Assembly (NCBI GenBank): GCA_024349245.1
Contig: JALDNG010000038.1
Location: forward strand, 5,244,001 to 5,308,000
Length of the DNA: 64,000 nucleotides
Source of the DNA: Neodontobutis hainanensis
Lineage: Eukaryota; Chordata; Actinopteri; Gobiiformes; Odontobutidae
Reading direction: 5' to 3'
How positions within the stretch are numbered: the first letter of the stretch is position 1; each line of letters starts with the position of its first letter. Shown piece by piece: positions 10,873-24,800 of this stretch. Under the pieces are notes generated by a model, which saw only the letters and a program-made list of their open reading frames with translations, was not told the origin of the DNA and searched no databases. A program made the translations under genes and the position numbers.

Positions 10873-13800
10873 CAGTTTGCTTTGAGTGTTGTTTCTGGAG
10901 CATTACGTTGCCTTTATACATTACTTCTTTATTTAAAGAATAATATTAATAGAGCATCATGAATAATTAATGAGATGCAGTATGCCTTTAATGTAAATAT
11001 ATTATTATCCAAATGTCTGGCTGTTCTCTCATCTCTATTGCTCACTACATGTGTGATAAAGCTACTGTAATCCTGTCTCCGGGCTGTATTTGTGTGTTTT
11101 TTATTTGGAGTAATGAGTGCTTTATGGCCACAAGAGGGCGATGATAGCCTCAATGTAAATGATGTAACTGAGTAACCCATGCTACCCAGAAGTGTGTGTT
11201 GCGTTTCCAGTCTGTGATGATGCTATTACATTTACTGTAGCAGCACACCTGAGATTGCATAAAAAGACAGTCTTTTCACATTATCACCAAAAGAAAAAAA
11301 GATAATTATTGCCCAAAATGAATAGGCTAGGAGAAGAAACATTATATAAAAATAACAAACTTTATTACTTTTCAATATCATGGCTTTTTGGAATATTTGC
11401 AGCTGCTTTAACACCAGATCGACAGTGGAGTCAGCAGTTAATGGAGCCAGAAGTGACAATATTTGGAAAAGGATTTTGAATTTGTGAAGCTTGAAGCCTG
11501 CCAGTCACAGAGTTTGCCGATGCTATTTAGTGAACAGCCAGTAGTGCTCAAGTAAACTCCATACGGCACTGGAGAGGATCTGGCTCGGGAAAGACCTTGG
11601 CCACAGTCACACTGGTTAAAAAAGGAGCTTTGGAATCTGAAGCCTTGAAAATGTTGTTTGACCTCTTAATATATTTTGAACTTTGGAGCTATGCTTCACA
11701 GAGATCCACTTCTACACAATATCTTTTGTTAGCTTATAGAGTTATGTAACACTTTCATGTCAGTATATCATCATAATTGAAAAAGAAAATAGAAAAAAAA
11801 TCTTGGTTTTATTGGTTGAAGTCATAACTACAGCTTATAACTTACTTTATAATATGCCACCAAACCTATGTCTAATGAAAAACCTTTTCCTAATCTCCTC
11901 AGAAGTAGAGCGGGGTCAGATCTAATGAACCAGATCAATGATTTTCCACTTAGACTAACACCAAGGGGAGAGAACGGGGAGCATGTGTGCCACTGCAAAG
12001 TTAGGTGAGCCGCACCATTAGCTCATTGATGAGGTTTCAATTTGCACACACGCTCCACCAGCCTCCTCTGAGGAGTTCTCACCGGAGTTCTCACCGTTCA
12101 CACTAAATAGAAAAGTCCATTTAAAGTTTGGCCTCAGCAACACTCTCTGCAGAACATTTATCTGTCCGGCCCCTGTGCAACCGTCGAGTGTCGTCTGAGA
12201 AGAACTATTAGATCACTTTTCTGAACACAGATCAGAGATTTAAGTAATAGAAACAAAGGCACTGATTCCCCGAAAGACTTGTGTTAATGGACCAAGTTCT
12301 CAGTTTTCTGAATTAGTTTCTTGTTTAATGACAAAAGGGAAACAGAGGGTCAGATATTCGTCTCAAAAATGACACTTAAGACTGAGGCATGCATTCAGCG
12401 CTCATTTTATTCACAGTTATCTACAATCAGCTCCACTAAACGAAGTGAAAAAGCACATATAGTAGTCAGATAATATATAACATCTATAAAAAAAAACATT
12501 TTATACTATCACAAAAAATAATCTACAGTGGAAAAGACATCCTACAGAAGTGGTTTTCAAAGTTATAATCCTTACAATATGACTGGACACAGAATAGTTG
12601 GCTGCAATCAACACAAAAATACAGTTGTTAAAGTTCACTTTTGCAAGAGAACCTTTGCCTCTGCATGCTTTGTCTTCATCTCTACCTTCATAAAACTTTT
12701 CTTTCCTCCCTTTGCGACCTCTTGTGTTTATTAAGAAATGGCTTTACTCATTTCTCAACCTGGCTTCCTGTTTCCTTCCTCGAGTCTCCTTTTTACCATC
12801 TTTTCCTCTTGTTTGCTTAATTATTTCCTCCCTCTCAGTAATCCCGAATACCCTTTTTTTGCCCTTTCCAAATGGTCCTTCCCACCAACGCACAGCTTTG
12901 ACAGTTTCCTCAAAGCCTTCCTCTCCAAACTTGACTCGTCTCATAACTGCCGCATCTGCTCCCATCAGACCTCCTGGATCCTGGCAGCGTACCGTCAAAG
13001 CCTTCCGTCTGTCTGCTTAGAGCTGGAAAAAGGCCAGTGGAGTGCTGCTTGTTAATCTGAACAAAGGGTTCATCCAAAATGTTTGTAACGTTAAAGCTTT
13101 TAAAGCTCTATAATGCATTTGTTGAAGGTTGAGTCATTCATTTGGACTGAAATACACTCTTTAAATGGACCATGACTTTACAACAAAAGAGGACTGTAGC
13201 GGCCATTCTTCCATCTTTAAATGTTTGTATCACATTGTGCTTTAAAAGTTTGGGCGGCATCACAGTCAGGTCCAGAGAGAGTTTGGAAACAGCAGGAAAC
13301 ATCAAGATCTAAACCTAAAGGAAAGATATTCTATGGAGAGACAACTTCTTCACATTAACGTTTCACAGCTGGATGATTTAAACTTGTCTCATGTTTTTAT
13401 GAAGACTGACATAATATTCTTGTAAACCACAAACACTTTTTGTGTAATAAACTTGACTGTTGAAGTTAACCCGAGACCCGAGTCAAGACCAAGGTCAGAT
13501 TTTAACAAGACAAGATGATAAGTGGTTGCACTCCAGAATTTCCATCAAACCATAACAGTTATGTTGATAATAAAGTCAGTTGTGGTTGTACTTTTAGTCA
13601 TTTAAAAGTCTTGTATACCATCTGAGACGGGAAGTAAAATGTGCTTTATTCTAAGATCTGAAAAAGCTGTCTTGCAAGGACACAATTTTGACCATATTAT
13701 AATAAATGCTCTGGGTTTTAAAGCGAACAGATGTTTTTTTTTTACAGTTTTATTTCACCAGTCTCCAAATCCAACCATTGTAATGGTTTTCTTATTTGTG

Positions 13801-16800
13801 CCAAAAGAATATGACTTTGCATAAAAACTGCTGGACCCTTCAAAAGTTGGACACAGAGCCTTACAAATAAATCACTGAATATTTTCTTCTTCCTGGTATA
13901 AAACCGACACAATTACAGCCCACATGTTGCCATCATGAGAACAGACTGGAAATTTACATAACAAGCTTAGTTGTGCACTGAATTTCACACCAGTCGGAAA
14001 ACAGATTCACCGTGCACAAGCAGGAGGCTCTGGTTAAACCAAGAGATGCATAAAGGTATTAACTGTACAAGCACGTGGCTCGCCCGCTCCACAGGCCCTC
14101 ACTTCTTACACAAAATGAAAAAGAACATTTGATAGCTTTGTCAAAGAGGCAATCACACATTTGTCTTTGTTGCAAAACCCCTGCAACACACACCTTGTTG
14201 ATGAACCTTCACAAGTTAATAGTGCAGAACCAGCCTCGATGTTGCCACCCGGAAAGTACTAAAATGTGAAGGATTCTGTCATTTCTTACCACACACAGGC
14301 AGATTTGGGAAGATTGCCTTCTGAGATTGGTTGTGGTTATGGTCGTTCTGAAACCCATAGTCTCAACTCGGCACCAAACGTTTCCTCCCTTCCTGAGTGG
14401 GGTTAACATTCTGAACATGCAGACAGCCATCGGGCCAAAACCTGATACTGATCCGTGCCGCAAAATCGGAAGTAGGTCGATCGGAACTGTTGGCAAACTC
14501 TCCCTCACTCCCCCTCACGCTTCACTGTTGCGTACTGTAGCCAACCGTTTCCTTGTGCCTGAGGGAATAAAGCAGGCTGATGCCATAACAGGGCTGTTGA
14601 TAACTATAGTGGGAGAAACTTGGAGGGGAGGCACGACTCTAAAGAAAGCCTCTTCACATCTTCAGCTCTGAATTGTACAGTAACAATGTACAGTGTGGGC
14701 AGACGATGGCATCTAATTGAATGCTTCTTACTTCACTGTGTTTTCTTTTAAAACTCACCAAGTAACAATGTGGCTTTGTGCGACATAAAGAATATAAGAA
14801 AGTTGTGTGACAAAACAACATTTTACATTACAGTGTTTGGTCTTCATCAGAACCATCAGTATGACTTTGAGACTACGTGTTGTAAGGATTTTGAGGCTGT
14901 TTCTAGTAAAAGTGACAATGAGTATCCTGGTTTTGGTTTTGATTGGGTTTTAATAGTATCATATCCTGAATATAATTCTAAGCAGGATAACTCTAATAAC
15001 CAGGATACTCAAGTGCATGTAAGTATCCTAAATGTGGCTTTAATTAACTCAAAATGGGGTTCTTTTTCGTAAATCCCATTGCTAACAGATATTGAACAAA
15101 TATGTCAACAAGATTTAAGTGTACTTTAGAAAACCAATCACCAAGTACAGTATTTACAGAATAACTCCTTTCGTGGTCATCGGTGGAACTGCAACAGAAA
15201 CAGGACACCATACAGCGTCCTACAAGTGCAAACAAGTTTGTTTTGTTTGGTGTTTTTTTTAACTCAGACTTTTTACTCTTGAGGTGGTTTTAAAGATGCT
15301 CTAGTCACATGAACTCAGAAGTAGTTTATGGAGTTTATGCTTCAGTTTGCCATATAGGCCCCACGCTGGAGTGAAAATTACAGTCAGTCTTCACATTCCC
15401 CTATTCAAGATGTCTATCACAATTGACGAATAAAGCCAAGTGACTCACACCTGAGCAACTCCAGGTGATGCTGCTTGTTTTAGACACAAAAAACATGGCT
15501 TTCTGACTGAGTAGGCACCACACTTCCGGACGTGTTTGAATCCAGTTGATTTGCCCGGAGACTTCTCTTTGTGATGGATTAACCATGTGGTGTTGACTGC
15601 AGCTGCCCATCATCCACTCCAACTTCCTGCTGAATAAAAGCTGAATGGTGCAGCTTTGGCAGTATGTGCGGGGGCAACTCTGCGGCAGAGGGATGAGCAA
15701 TGCACTCACCGCTCTTCTTCTTTGAGCAATTATGATTGATTATAGCTCCCAGAAGCATTTCTCACTCAGGCCTCTCTGAGCACTAAATTGGTTCTTGGCT
15801 CAGGGCAGGCACCGTTTCACACACGGACGTTTTAAAGCACGCTGTAGATGGAGGATTTAGCCTAGACCTGTCACATTTAGCATATGCATTAGAGCTACAT
15901 CATATTCTTCTTTTGTGGTGCAGGAGTTACCCAGCCGTCAGGAAAGATTTGTTGGTAGTCTGTATCAGGCGGAGAGTACTTAGACTTCATGTCTGCAGGC
16001 CAGGTTTAAGGCCAAGTTGGCTGCAGACAGTTTTTTAAAATGTCAGCATTATAGGCACAGACTGGCCAAGGTTATATTTTGTCAAGCAGTGCAAGCTCTT
16101 TTTAGCTTAACTCTGGTAATATGTACCTGATGCACTAAACAACCTTTATGTTGGTAATTCTGGCAATAAAAGGACATTTTATTTCATCCATTCATTAGAC
16201 CGCTCGAGACAGACTATGAATGTTAGCTACATCTAAAATGGAAATGCAAGTTGCCCTTGGCTCTGAGTAATTGTGAGCTGCAAATAAGTCATTTACCTGC
16301 AGATGCTCCTGAAACGAGTGACCACATTAAAAGAAAGGTGTTATGACATTATTAAACATGTTACTTATAAGCACAAGGCTCTGGGCTTTCACTACAAGAT
16401 TACTTCAACTGTTTAGAGACATGCTGCTGAGGAGTGAGGGCTGGGGAAGAAGGGAGTATTGACCACACAAACTGGGACCAGGTCATGACGAGTTAAGATC
16501 AAGACCAGTGAGTGATGGGAAAAGTTACAGGGAGCCAATGAAAAACTCATAATTTCTATCTAAAAATAATAGTAATGTTGATGAATGATGAAGTAACCTG
16601 AGAAAAAAAAATGAAAACACAGTCACAAGGCTATAGGTCTGAAAGAAGCCATTAGCAGCTCACGCAGGTGGTACATGTGGAAACATTACTGCAAGCTGCA
16701 AAAGGAAATGAGCAGCGCTTGTTAACACCAAATAATAGAAGCTGAAAGTATTTCTTTAAAGAGCACACCTGCAGCTCAAGCATTAAACGAATAGAGAACT

Positions 16801-17038
16801 GCCAAAAGAGTAGCGTGCTATTTTAGGAAAAGCACACAGGCCATTTTTGAAGCGCATTTTAACTTTCACTGTGTTTTTAACGGATTTATTACAGAGTTCA
16901 GATGAAGTTAAGGTGTGTTCTTTTTATACACTCAACATAGGTGTTTGTCATGTATTTTATAAAAATGTTGATTAGCTCTTTTGATTTGACCAAATAAAAA
17001 TAACCGTAACTTCTCTTGAGTGTTTTTTTCACAAACTA
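10873..17038. other. gene-poor stretch
   Basis: No protein family, RNA gene or full transposon was recognised. Overlapping open frames at 12700-13020 come from a pyrimidine-rich bias, not a gene. A short duplicated GGAGTTCTCACC unit lies at about 12073-12096. The region around 14330-14670 is less AT-rich and may be a conserved non-coding block. Confidence 0.4.
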
Positions 17039-17362
17039 TAGTTCTGGAAAAAATTAAGAGACCACTGCAAAATTATCAGTTTTTCTGGTTTTACTATTGA
17101 CAACATTTTTCCCAAATTCCAAATAAAAATATTGTAATTTAGAACATTTATTTGCCGAAAGCAACAAATGGTCAAAATAACAAAAAAGATGCAGTGTTGT
17201 CAGACTTGGAATAATGGAAAGAAAATAAGTTCATATTCATTTCTAAACAACACAAAACTAATGTTTTAACTTAGGAAGAGTTCAGAACTCAATATTTGGT
17301 GGAATAAACCTGCTTATGGCATGCTCTCCACCAGTGCTCTCTGTATTTTTTCCAGAGCTGTA
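17039..17362. mobile_element. Tc1-type MITE
   Basis: A 320-bp non-autonomous element between TA dinucleotides. The left end reads TAGTTCTGGAAAAAATTAAG and continues AGACCACTG. The reverse complement of the right end reads CAGCTCTGGAAAAAATACAG and continues AGAGCACTGG. These are imperfect terminal inverted repeats of about 28 bp. There is no transposase frame inside. The ends belong to a Tc1-like family common in fish. Confidence 0.85.
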
Positions 17363-18739
17363 CTTTCATATTATTACTTCAGTAATTAAATAATTAGATG
17401 GTTACTGTCTGGTACAATGTACTTAAGGCATTTCCATTTCATTTAAAGTCAGGATACTTCTTTTGAATTAATCTTTTGCTGAGTTCTCTGAGCTGTGATT
17501 GTCTGAGAGCTACATTACAAACATCCCTCCCATAAAACCACAGATGAAATGGTGAAATGCAGACATAAAGGAAATGCAATCTGCAATTTCTGACACCTGA
17601 CAATGTTGACACAATAAATCAACAAAAAAATAGTCTGAAGCCTCTATTGGTTCAAATGACAGGTCATACATGAAAGCCTACAGTATAATAAATGGCCCCA
17701 AAAATCTAGATAGTGGCAGACTTTGACAGTAATAATATATTTATATAATTTACATAATCTCACTGGAGGTGCTGGAAGATTGTGAATGGATGTTGACTCC
17801 AAAGGTGAAAGTTAGCTCACATCGTCAGACACAGTCACATGTGGCAGACAGACACTATACGATACAGTAAACTGTGCAGTTTGTGGATGAGGTGGGACAG
17901 TTGGGGTTATTATATGAGTGCAGAGCTCAGGCCAGCGAGCTCGTCCCAGAGGATGATGAACGGCTCACGACACATCAAAATGCCACAGCAAATAAATTCA
18001 GCCAAAGGGAGTCAGGCTCGCTGTTGGTATTCATCAGGGCTGCAGCAGCAGGTTCAAACAGATCTATCAAAACAGTATTCATGATAAGAAGATAAATTCA
18101 TTTACAAAGGTCAGGCAAAAAAACGACATTATGTTGGTATTGGATATTTTGAAGCCAATATGAGTCAACAGACACCACACAGGTTCAACAGCTCAGCAAT
18201 GAAATGCACTGAATGTAGAGGGATATTCTTTTAAATTTCACACAGTTACAAACAAACGTATGGCATTATGCATTCATACTCACACTGAAGGTGCCATACT
18301 TTGTAGAGTGTTGCGTCTTAAGCTTAAAGCTGACAATATCCCCAAAGTCAAAGACAAGGTAAGCTAATATTCAGCTGGTTAAAGCCCAACAACTTGCATT
18401 AACAGTAACACATTTTGGAAACCTGGGCTTAGAGGGAGGGACGTAAAAATCTTAGAACTACACTGAATTTTTGACATTCTTGTAAAGAAGACTTTTCATG
18501 CAATGAGGTGATCTGGTGACATATAGTACTTTAAAGCCACGCTATATGTAACTTTTCTGAATTTGCACCCACCTACACAAACCATCTGTAACTACAGTAT
18601 ACTGTGAAAATAGATGGAACTGATCCAAAAAGATTGTGTTCCATGATGTTGCTTTAAATCCATTATCAATAGTCTGAACTAAATGGTGCCATGTCAAGAA
18701 AAGAGCATATTCCTTTCCATCTTCTCCAGTGTGTCTCCG
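17363..18739. other. gene-poor stretch
   Basis: AT-rich DNA with no recognised gene, RNA or repeat. Two overlapping frames near 17840-18095 show no family motif. Confidence 0.4.
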
Positions 18740-19140
18740 TCACACTGGCACCAGAGCCTGTGGCAGCAGCTCAGTGATTATACCGTTTCCGATGCAGCTG
18801 GCTCTAACAATCCACGGCCTTGCAGACAAATTGTAAACGACCCAATCAGATAATTCAATTCCACCTGGCTGTCCAAACGATGAGGGAGCTGCCTCCACTG
18901 TTATTAGCCATTGATTAAAGCACTCACGGATTGTCAGTCATCGCTGTGGAATTGGTTTTTACACAGCCTTGTGCTTCAGGCTCCGAGTGCTTTTTGAATT
19001 GATAATATGAGTTGGGCTGATAGTTGTACAGGAAGCAGCTGTTTGGAAAGACAGCATTTACTGGACTCATTAAAGCGCCTAATGAGGGCAGCAGGCCATT
19101 GTTACAGTCACATATTACCATTTGCTTTTGTAATGGAGAC
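18740..19140. other. candidate conserved non-coding element
   Basis: A block of balanced composition without low-complexity runs. It contains several developmental transcription-factor-like cores: CCAATCAGATAATTCAATTCC near 18842 (shown as separate CCAAT and TAATTC cores), AGCGCCTAATGAGG near 19073, and CCATTGTTAC near 19096, which is SOX-like. No codon pattern or splice-site pair supports an exon. Many vertebrate enhancers look like this, but conservation cannot be tested here. Confidence 0.35.
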
Positions 19141-21831
19141 TAATAGATGCACGTTTAATCCCCACAGAAACCATTTAAGGTGCTTTACAGAGGTTAAAGA
19201 CAGTTCTAAACACGAACGACACTTCAGGTTGTTAGTGCCAGTTGCAGACTGTGTACTTGTTCTCGTCGTGAAAGCTCATACACAACCGGGAGAGACTGCA
19301 GCACACACAGATGCACAGTGTAAAGTAAAGTAAAACAATTAAACGACAATTAATACTCCTTGTTCATAAGGTCTTATAAACTGGCTTATGAACGTCTAAT
19401 TGGTAGCATTTCCTTACTACGTCCACCTCAATGGGCATAATCACAACGAAAACAGGCAATCTCCTGAGTGTTTATTTATGTAAACAATCTTTTTTATATA
19501 CAGAAATAAATGCCAAGGCTAATGCATTAGCATGTGAGGCTAAACATAGCACTCAGAAAGCACTGCTTTAAAAATACACTAACATAATTTTAATAGACAT
19601 TGTCATGATATGTACAGTATCGTTTGATATGTTTTTTGTCTGGCTATGATCTAACAGTTACATTTGGTTTGCACACTAAGGTGACATTCACCAACAAGCA
19701 TCCACAATTATTTATAGCTTTATAGTTATTTAGCATTAGACAACTATTACACATGAAATAGTCTTACCTCTTTAGTAAAAAAGAGGGCTAAAAGCTACAC
19801 ATAGTACCTTTTACAGAGTCCCGGTGTTTTTAAACGGTCTTGTTCAGGGCAATAGTTTTTTTTTTTTTACTCATTCATCTTCATTTGTCAAAATCTGAGT
19901 TACATAGGCTACTACAGAAAAAGATGATGCAAGTATTTTTAGTTTTTTGTAAGTTTTGTCTTACTACTATACTTTCTCTTCCTTATCTGTATATCTGTAT
20001 TATTTGCTGTATTTTTAAGGTTATAAAGTCTTTTTGAAACATTCTTTGTATAGCCGTTAAATTGTCATTGTGCTTTCACACTTAGGATTGGCACTACAAC
20101 CTCTCTGATTTATCTGACCCTGGGGAGGGTCTCTGGTCCTCTCTATCCTCTCACGTTTGACATTCGGTGGCCAGATGGCACCATCGCAGGAGAAGGAAGC
20201 TATAGCTGTTCACACAAGTGCCGACTACCGCTGCCGGGCAATGAAAGTTAAAATATCTAGGAGCACCCTTGAACTGTACATTTGAGAAAGCAAAGCAAGA
20301 ACAAAGTTGCAGTAACCTTAAAAGTTTTTGTAAAATAAGGACGCACAGCGGGGACAAAGAAATTATAGTCCTAAACATATTGTATTTCCATCTATTCCAA
20401 TTTCCCAATCACAACAGTGATTGTGGGGAACCAAAGTGCAGTCAGCAAGGCGTGTTATTACAGAGGCCTGTTGTTTTCTGCCCACAGGAGACAACCATGC
20501 CCATAATGTTTCCTTTGAACAAGGGCACCTGGCTCAGCAACACCAGCCGCATGTAGCGACCCATGTATCAGAGGTCACTCACCACAGAGATGAATGTTCT
20601 TCAGCTTATTGTCAAAAATGAAAACAACAGGCCGGGACGAGGGAATCCCATCAGGGAGGAACCGGGGAGCTCGGCTTGGATTACAGGTCATTTTCCAAAC
20701 ATATCCTCCCTCCAGCTCTGTGCAGGCGTCCCTTCAGCTGCGCTTCCCAGGTTTTCAGGGAAAGAGAGAAAAAGTCTTGTACAGCTTTTTCATCTCACTC
20801 AACAACAAGCCAACTCAGACTAAACGCCAAGGATCTGGGCCTTGGGGGAGTTCTGCTGTTCTCCCTGGTTTATACTGATACTGCATTTTCCTGAACATTT
20901 CCTAACAATATTACTTTAATTTCAACATATCTGCCCAGGTTTTCATACTTTAAAACTTGGACTACACAGAATGTTCCCAATAAAACCATGTGCCAATTCA
21001 AAATCAGACCCTTACTTACTCTTACTCCCCTTACGTTACTCTATTACTTGATAATAGTCACATTTTAAAGTTGTTCTAATTACTTTAAACCTCAAGCTCA
21101 AGGAGAGGATTTAATAGAGCATTGTTTGAAAATACGAAACACCCGCACAGTTATCATTTGAACTGTGCAAAAAAGTCTTGACCTAAAATGTGCTCTGAAA
21201 ATCAAAGCCACACAAAGAATACAGATGGGTCATATAACATTTTTTTTTATTATTATCTCTACTCATGACTCAAACTTGGGTTACCAATTGGATTCATAAA
21301 GCCGATACAACAAAAACTGCTTTCTAGTTGTATTCACTCATATCTTGATGCAATGGAACAAGGGAATTAGATTGTGACAGCAGTTTTAAAGCACCATTTT
21401 TAATTTTGCACTGCGGCCAGACCATAAGTTACAGTATATACAAAGATGGATGGGATGGGAATCTCTGGCTCAAGTATGAAGGATTTTTATTTCCAACACT
21501 TATACTGAATTATAATAATTCTCAAAAGAATAAAATGAATAAATGAATGGATGATTGTCGTCAATACTGACCAAATGAGCTCCACAATCTGTCTGAGCCC
21601 AGAACTAAACAAACAGTATTACTAAGATTTTGACAGTATCTGTTACAACTGAGTTTGAGGAGCTTTTCTAAAGTAAAGCACCATTGCACACTGAAGGATA
21701 ATCGGGACAATTTGAGCCCAATTCTGTCCCTCAAATATTCGCATTGTTACACGACTGAAGCTGCATTATTTGCCCCAAAATCTTGTGTAGTGTAAACTTT
21801 GAAAGATTGAACTTTATGATTTGGTCAGTGA
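19141..21831. other. gene-poor stretch
   Basis: Nothing codes convincingly. Overlapping frames near 20560-20890 share one segment in three phases, which argues against coding. A motif near 21700-21745 resembles one near 32395 and may be a small dispersed repeat. Confidence 0.4.
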
Positions 21832-21878
21832 ACCATTTCCACCACCTGATTCATTTTTCAACAGGTGGTGGAAATGGT
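21832..21878. repeat. perfect 17-bp hairpin
   Basis: The arm ACCATTTCCACCACCTG (21832-21848) is followed 13 bases later by its exact reverse complement, CAGGTGGTGGAAATGGT (21862-21878). The stem has 17 perfect pairs around a 13-base loop. It is shorter than a normal miRNA precursor and lies in non-coding DNA. It may be the centre of a palindromic element or a regulatory structure. Confidence 0.85.
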
Positions 21879-24800
21879 ATTTTGCTCTATATTTAAAATT
21901 GATTATTCTCAACAGCAAAATCATCTGTGTCATTTCAAAGTTTGTGCCAAATATTTGATGAGTAGCACAAAACTGCAGTAAAACACTGCTGTTATCAGAC
22001 CAGGTAGTGTGACCCGTAGGGGGCAATAGGGACAATAAGTTGTATGGGCAGTTCTGCTTCATCTGCCCGTCTCTCACCATCTCCATTTGGTTTGCCATAG
22101 AAAGCCTTGCCAAAACAAAATGCCAGCATTACAATTAGAAAAGCTTTCTGCAGAATCCAAGACAATACATCCAATCAAGCAGCTCACAGTTTGTCACGAG
22201 CCAGCAATAGTTGTAATGTACCATTTATTGTATTTCATTGTTATGACCTGAAAACGATCCAACATTCTTTTCTTGACAAATGTCTAAAGGTCCATAAAAC
22301 AACAGGTTGCTACTTGATTATTTTATTTGTCCTTTAGGCAATCTGTTAAAGGGACAATATTACTGGAACTTCGGTCGTAATAGCCGCTGCATTGCTAGAT
22401 TGGGAAAACTTTGAAGATGACAGTGCACCTAAGAGAGCAATGATAATAAAGTTAATATCAATATGCAGAATGAAATTACAAAAGCGTCACTGTAAAAAGT
22501 TATTAACTCCCTATTGTTTACGTGAAGAGGAAATGAAAACCATGTATTCATCATCAATAAAAACCTATTACATTGCATCTTGGGTTTCAACATCCGCTAT
22601 GGACATGGAGCTTTTATGGAGTATACTGTAGCATAAAACAAATCAAACGGATATGATTGCCTTGGGGTAGTTTTTATGTCCAAACCTTGTGATATCTTAT
22701 AAAATATTGGACACACTGGGGGGTTGTGGGTGTTATGGAACCTTGACACTGCGGGTGATTGTCAGAAAAGGCCCTTATCTTTTCTTCTCTCCTGCCAACA
22801 CTGTAGTAGAATATTTTCACTGGGGTCAGAGCAGAGTAACAGAGTCGAATTTGATTCAACAAGCAATGCTCGGAATTGTGACTCTATGTCTCAAAGGAGA
22901 TGGTTTACAATTTAGCTCAATATGTGCAGCGAACTGTACTGTGTAGCGAGTTTGAGAATTTTGATTCTTAGACTGACTTTACACTGAAACTCGGCTTCTA
23001 ACAATCCGTGCATGTCTCAAGGCTGGTTTTTCAAGGCCGACCAGGCTGTAAATCTGAGAGGGCAGCCTGGTCAGCGGTGCATGGCACTCAGACCTGTCAA
23101 CAACGTGTTCCAGGCTTGATTCATGGCTGACATAGCCCTGATGAGGTTTCCATTGAACGGTCGTCACCACCTCTGCTCACCCTTTTTTTTTTTTTTTTTT
23201 TTAGCTTATGTGGCCTCTCTGATTTACATTTGTTTTACATTTCTAATGGGATGCAACAAAATATTTTAACTGCATCTTGGTGTTTTTATGTTGTAAATTG
23301 TAAAAAAAAAAAAAAGTGCTATGTTATGTGTAAAAATAAAACTTCTAGCATATATTTTTATATTAAAATAGTATTTGTTATAAATGCTATAACCATAAGG
23401 CAGCTATAAATGGTTAAATATTCAGCATACATCATGGTACATTTTAGCTTGAAAGCTAATCTATAGAGCAAACATATTTATACTTATATTTATTCATCAA
23501 CGTTGTAAAGTCTTCAGTTTAACATTTGACTTACACACTGTACTTCCATATTTTTTTTATTTATTTAACCTTTATTTAACCAGGAAACAGGAACACATGA
23601 GGCATGTCTAAAGTCTAAAACGTCTAAAAATGTGGCGTTGGTTGTTCTCTATGTCCACGTGTTGCTTGCGGCGGTAATAGAAGAACAGAAATGTTTTGAC
23701 TGTCGGTGATAGTTTAAAAAAATGATCGTATTCAGGCTCCCAAAACCCCGGCTCCATATGGATGAAACATGCCTGTCTCCGTGTGGACAAAGTCTGGGAT
23801 GTCATGCATTCACGTTGATTATATCAGATATGTACAGATCCATTGAACTAAAACGAAATGTACTTGAAACAACATGCATCTTTGTGGAGGCAGCCTTGAT
23901 ACAAGTTAAGCCTAGATGTTGACAGTGTGTCTGTGAGGTTACAGCTGTCTCAACTCGGGGCACAGATGGCCTGCGTCTCTGATTCACTGAGTCATGTCAC
24001 TGTGGAGTCCTGTCCTTGGCTTTTACAATCTTAACATGTTCAAATGAAAGGGATATTATACAATGGTGTTTGCTGACAGAACAGCTTCATTCTGCCACAG
24101 CAATGACTTGACAACTCTCTGAACTCCATTGCAAAGATGGATCACTATAAGAAAGACAATGGCCTCATTGATGTCACTGGAAGAAACATGTTGTGGGATT
24201 CCCATCAATTCTTGACTACATCTACAAACACAACATGTGTTAAGTGATATGAATATCAAAACCATACAGCAAGAGGTGTTTCAGATGACAGCAGCGAACC
24301 GTGTGCTTTTATTGGCCATACATTAGACTGTCATGTCAGGCCAAGACACATTTTTGATTGAGACTTGCAGATGGTCCCAGATGGATACCAGGTACGAGAA
24401 GTGCGGGCGTGTTTGCAGAGCTTGATCATTGGTCTTTGATTTACTTCAGATGTGGGTTCTGTCATCAAGTGGACAATTGGGGTTAAAATGATGCAGTGTG
24501 AAATAAAATCCATCACATGTTGGGCCAAAATGTGTTTATTAAACTGCAAACAAACTGAATTTGAAAATCTTCTCTTGATGAAATAAATATCAATAAATCA
24601 ATTCACTTGTACGCTTTATTGTTTCATTGAATGGATCCCTTTGCCAGTATAAAATTATGCTTTAGGTAAGATTACGTGTGTGATTTAGTGATTGTATGAT
24701 CAACCTTATACACTGTCATCTGTCACTGTAAAATGTGTTTAGTCCCTCAAACCACAAACTAGAGTAACACAGAGTTACACTTCACTAAAGTACATTTGGG

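Noticed and set aside
12700..13055. Overlapping frames of about 100 codons in several phases
   Set aside because: Pyrimidine-rich composition keeps several frames open at once. No family motif or splice pattern was found.
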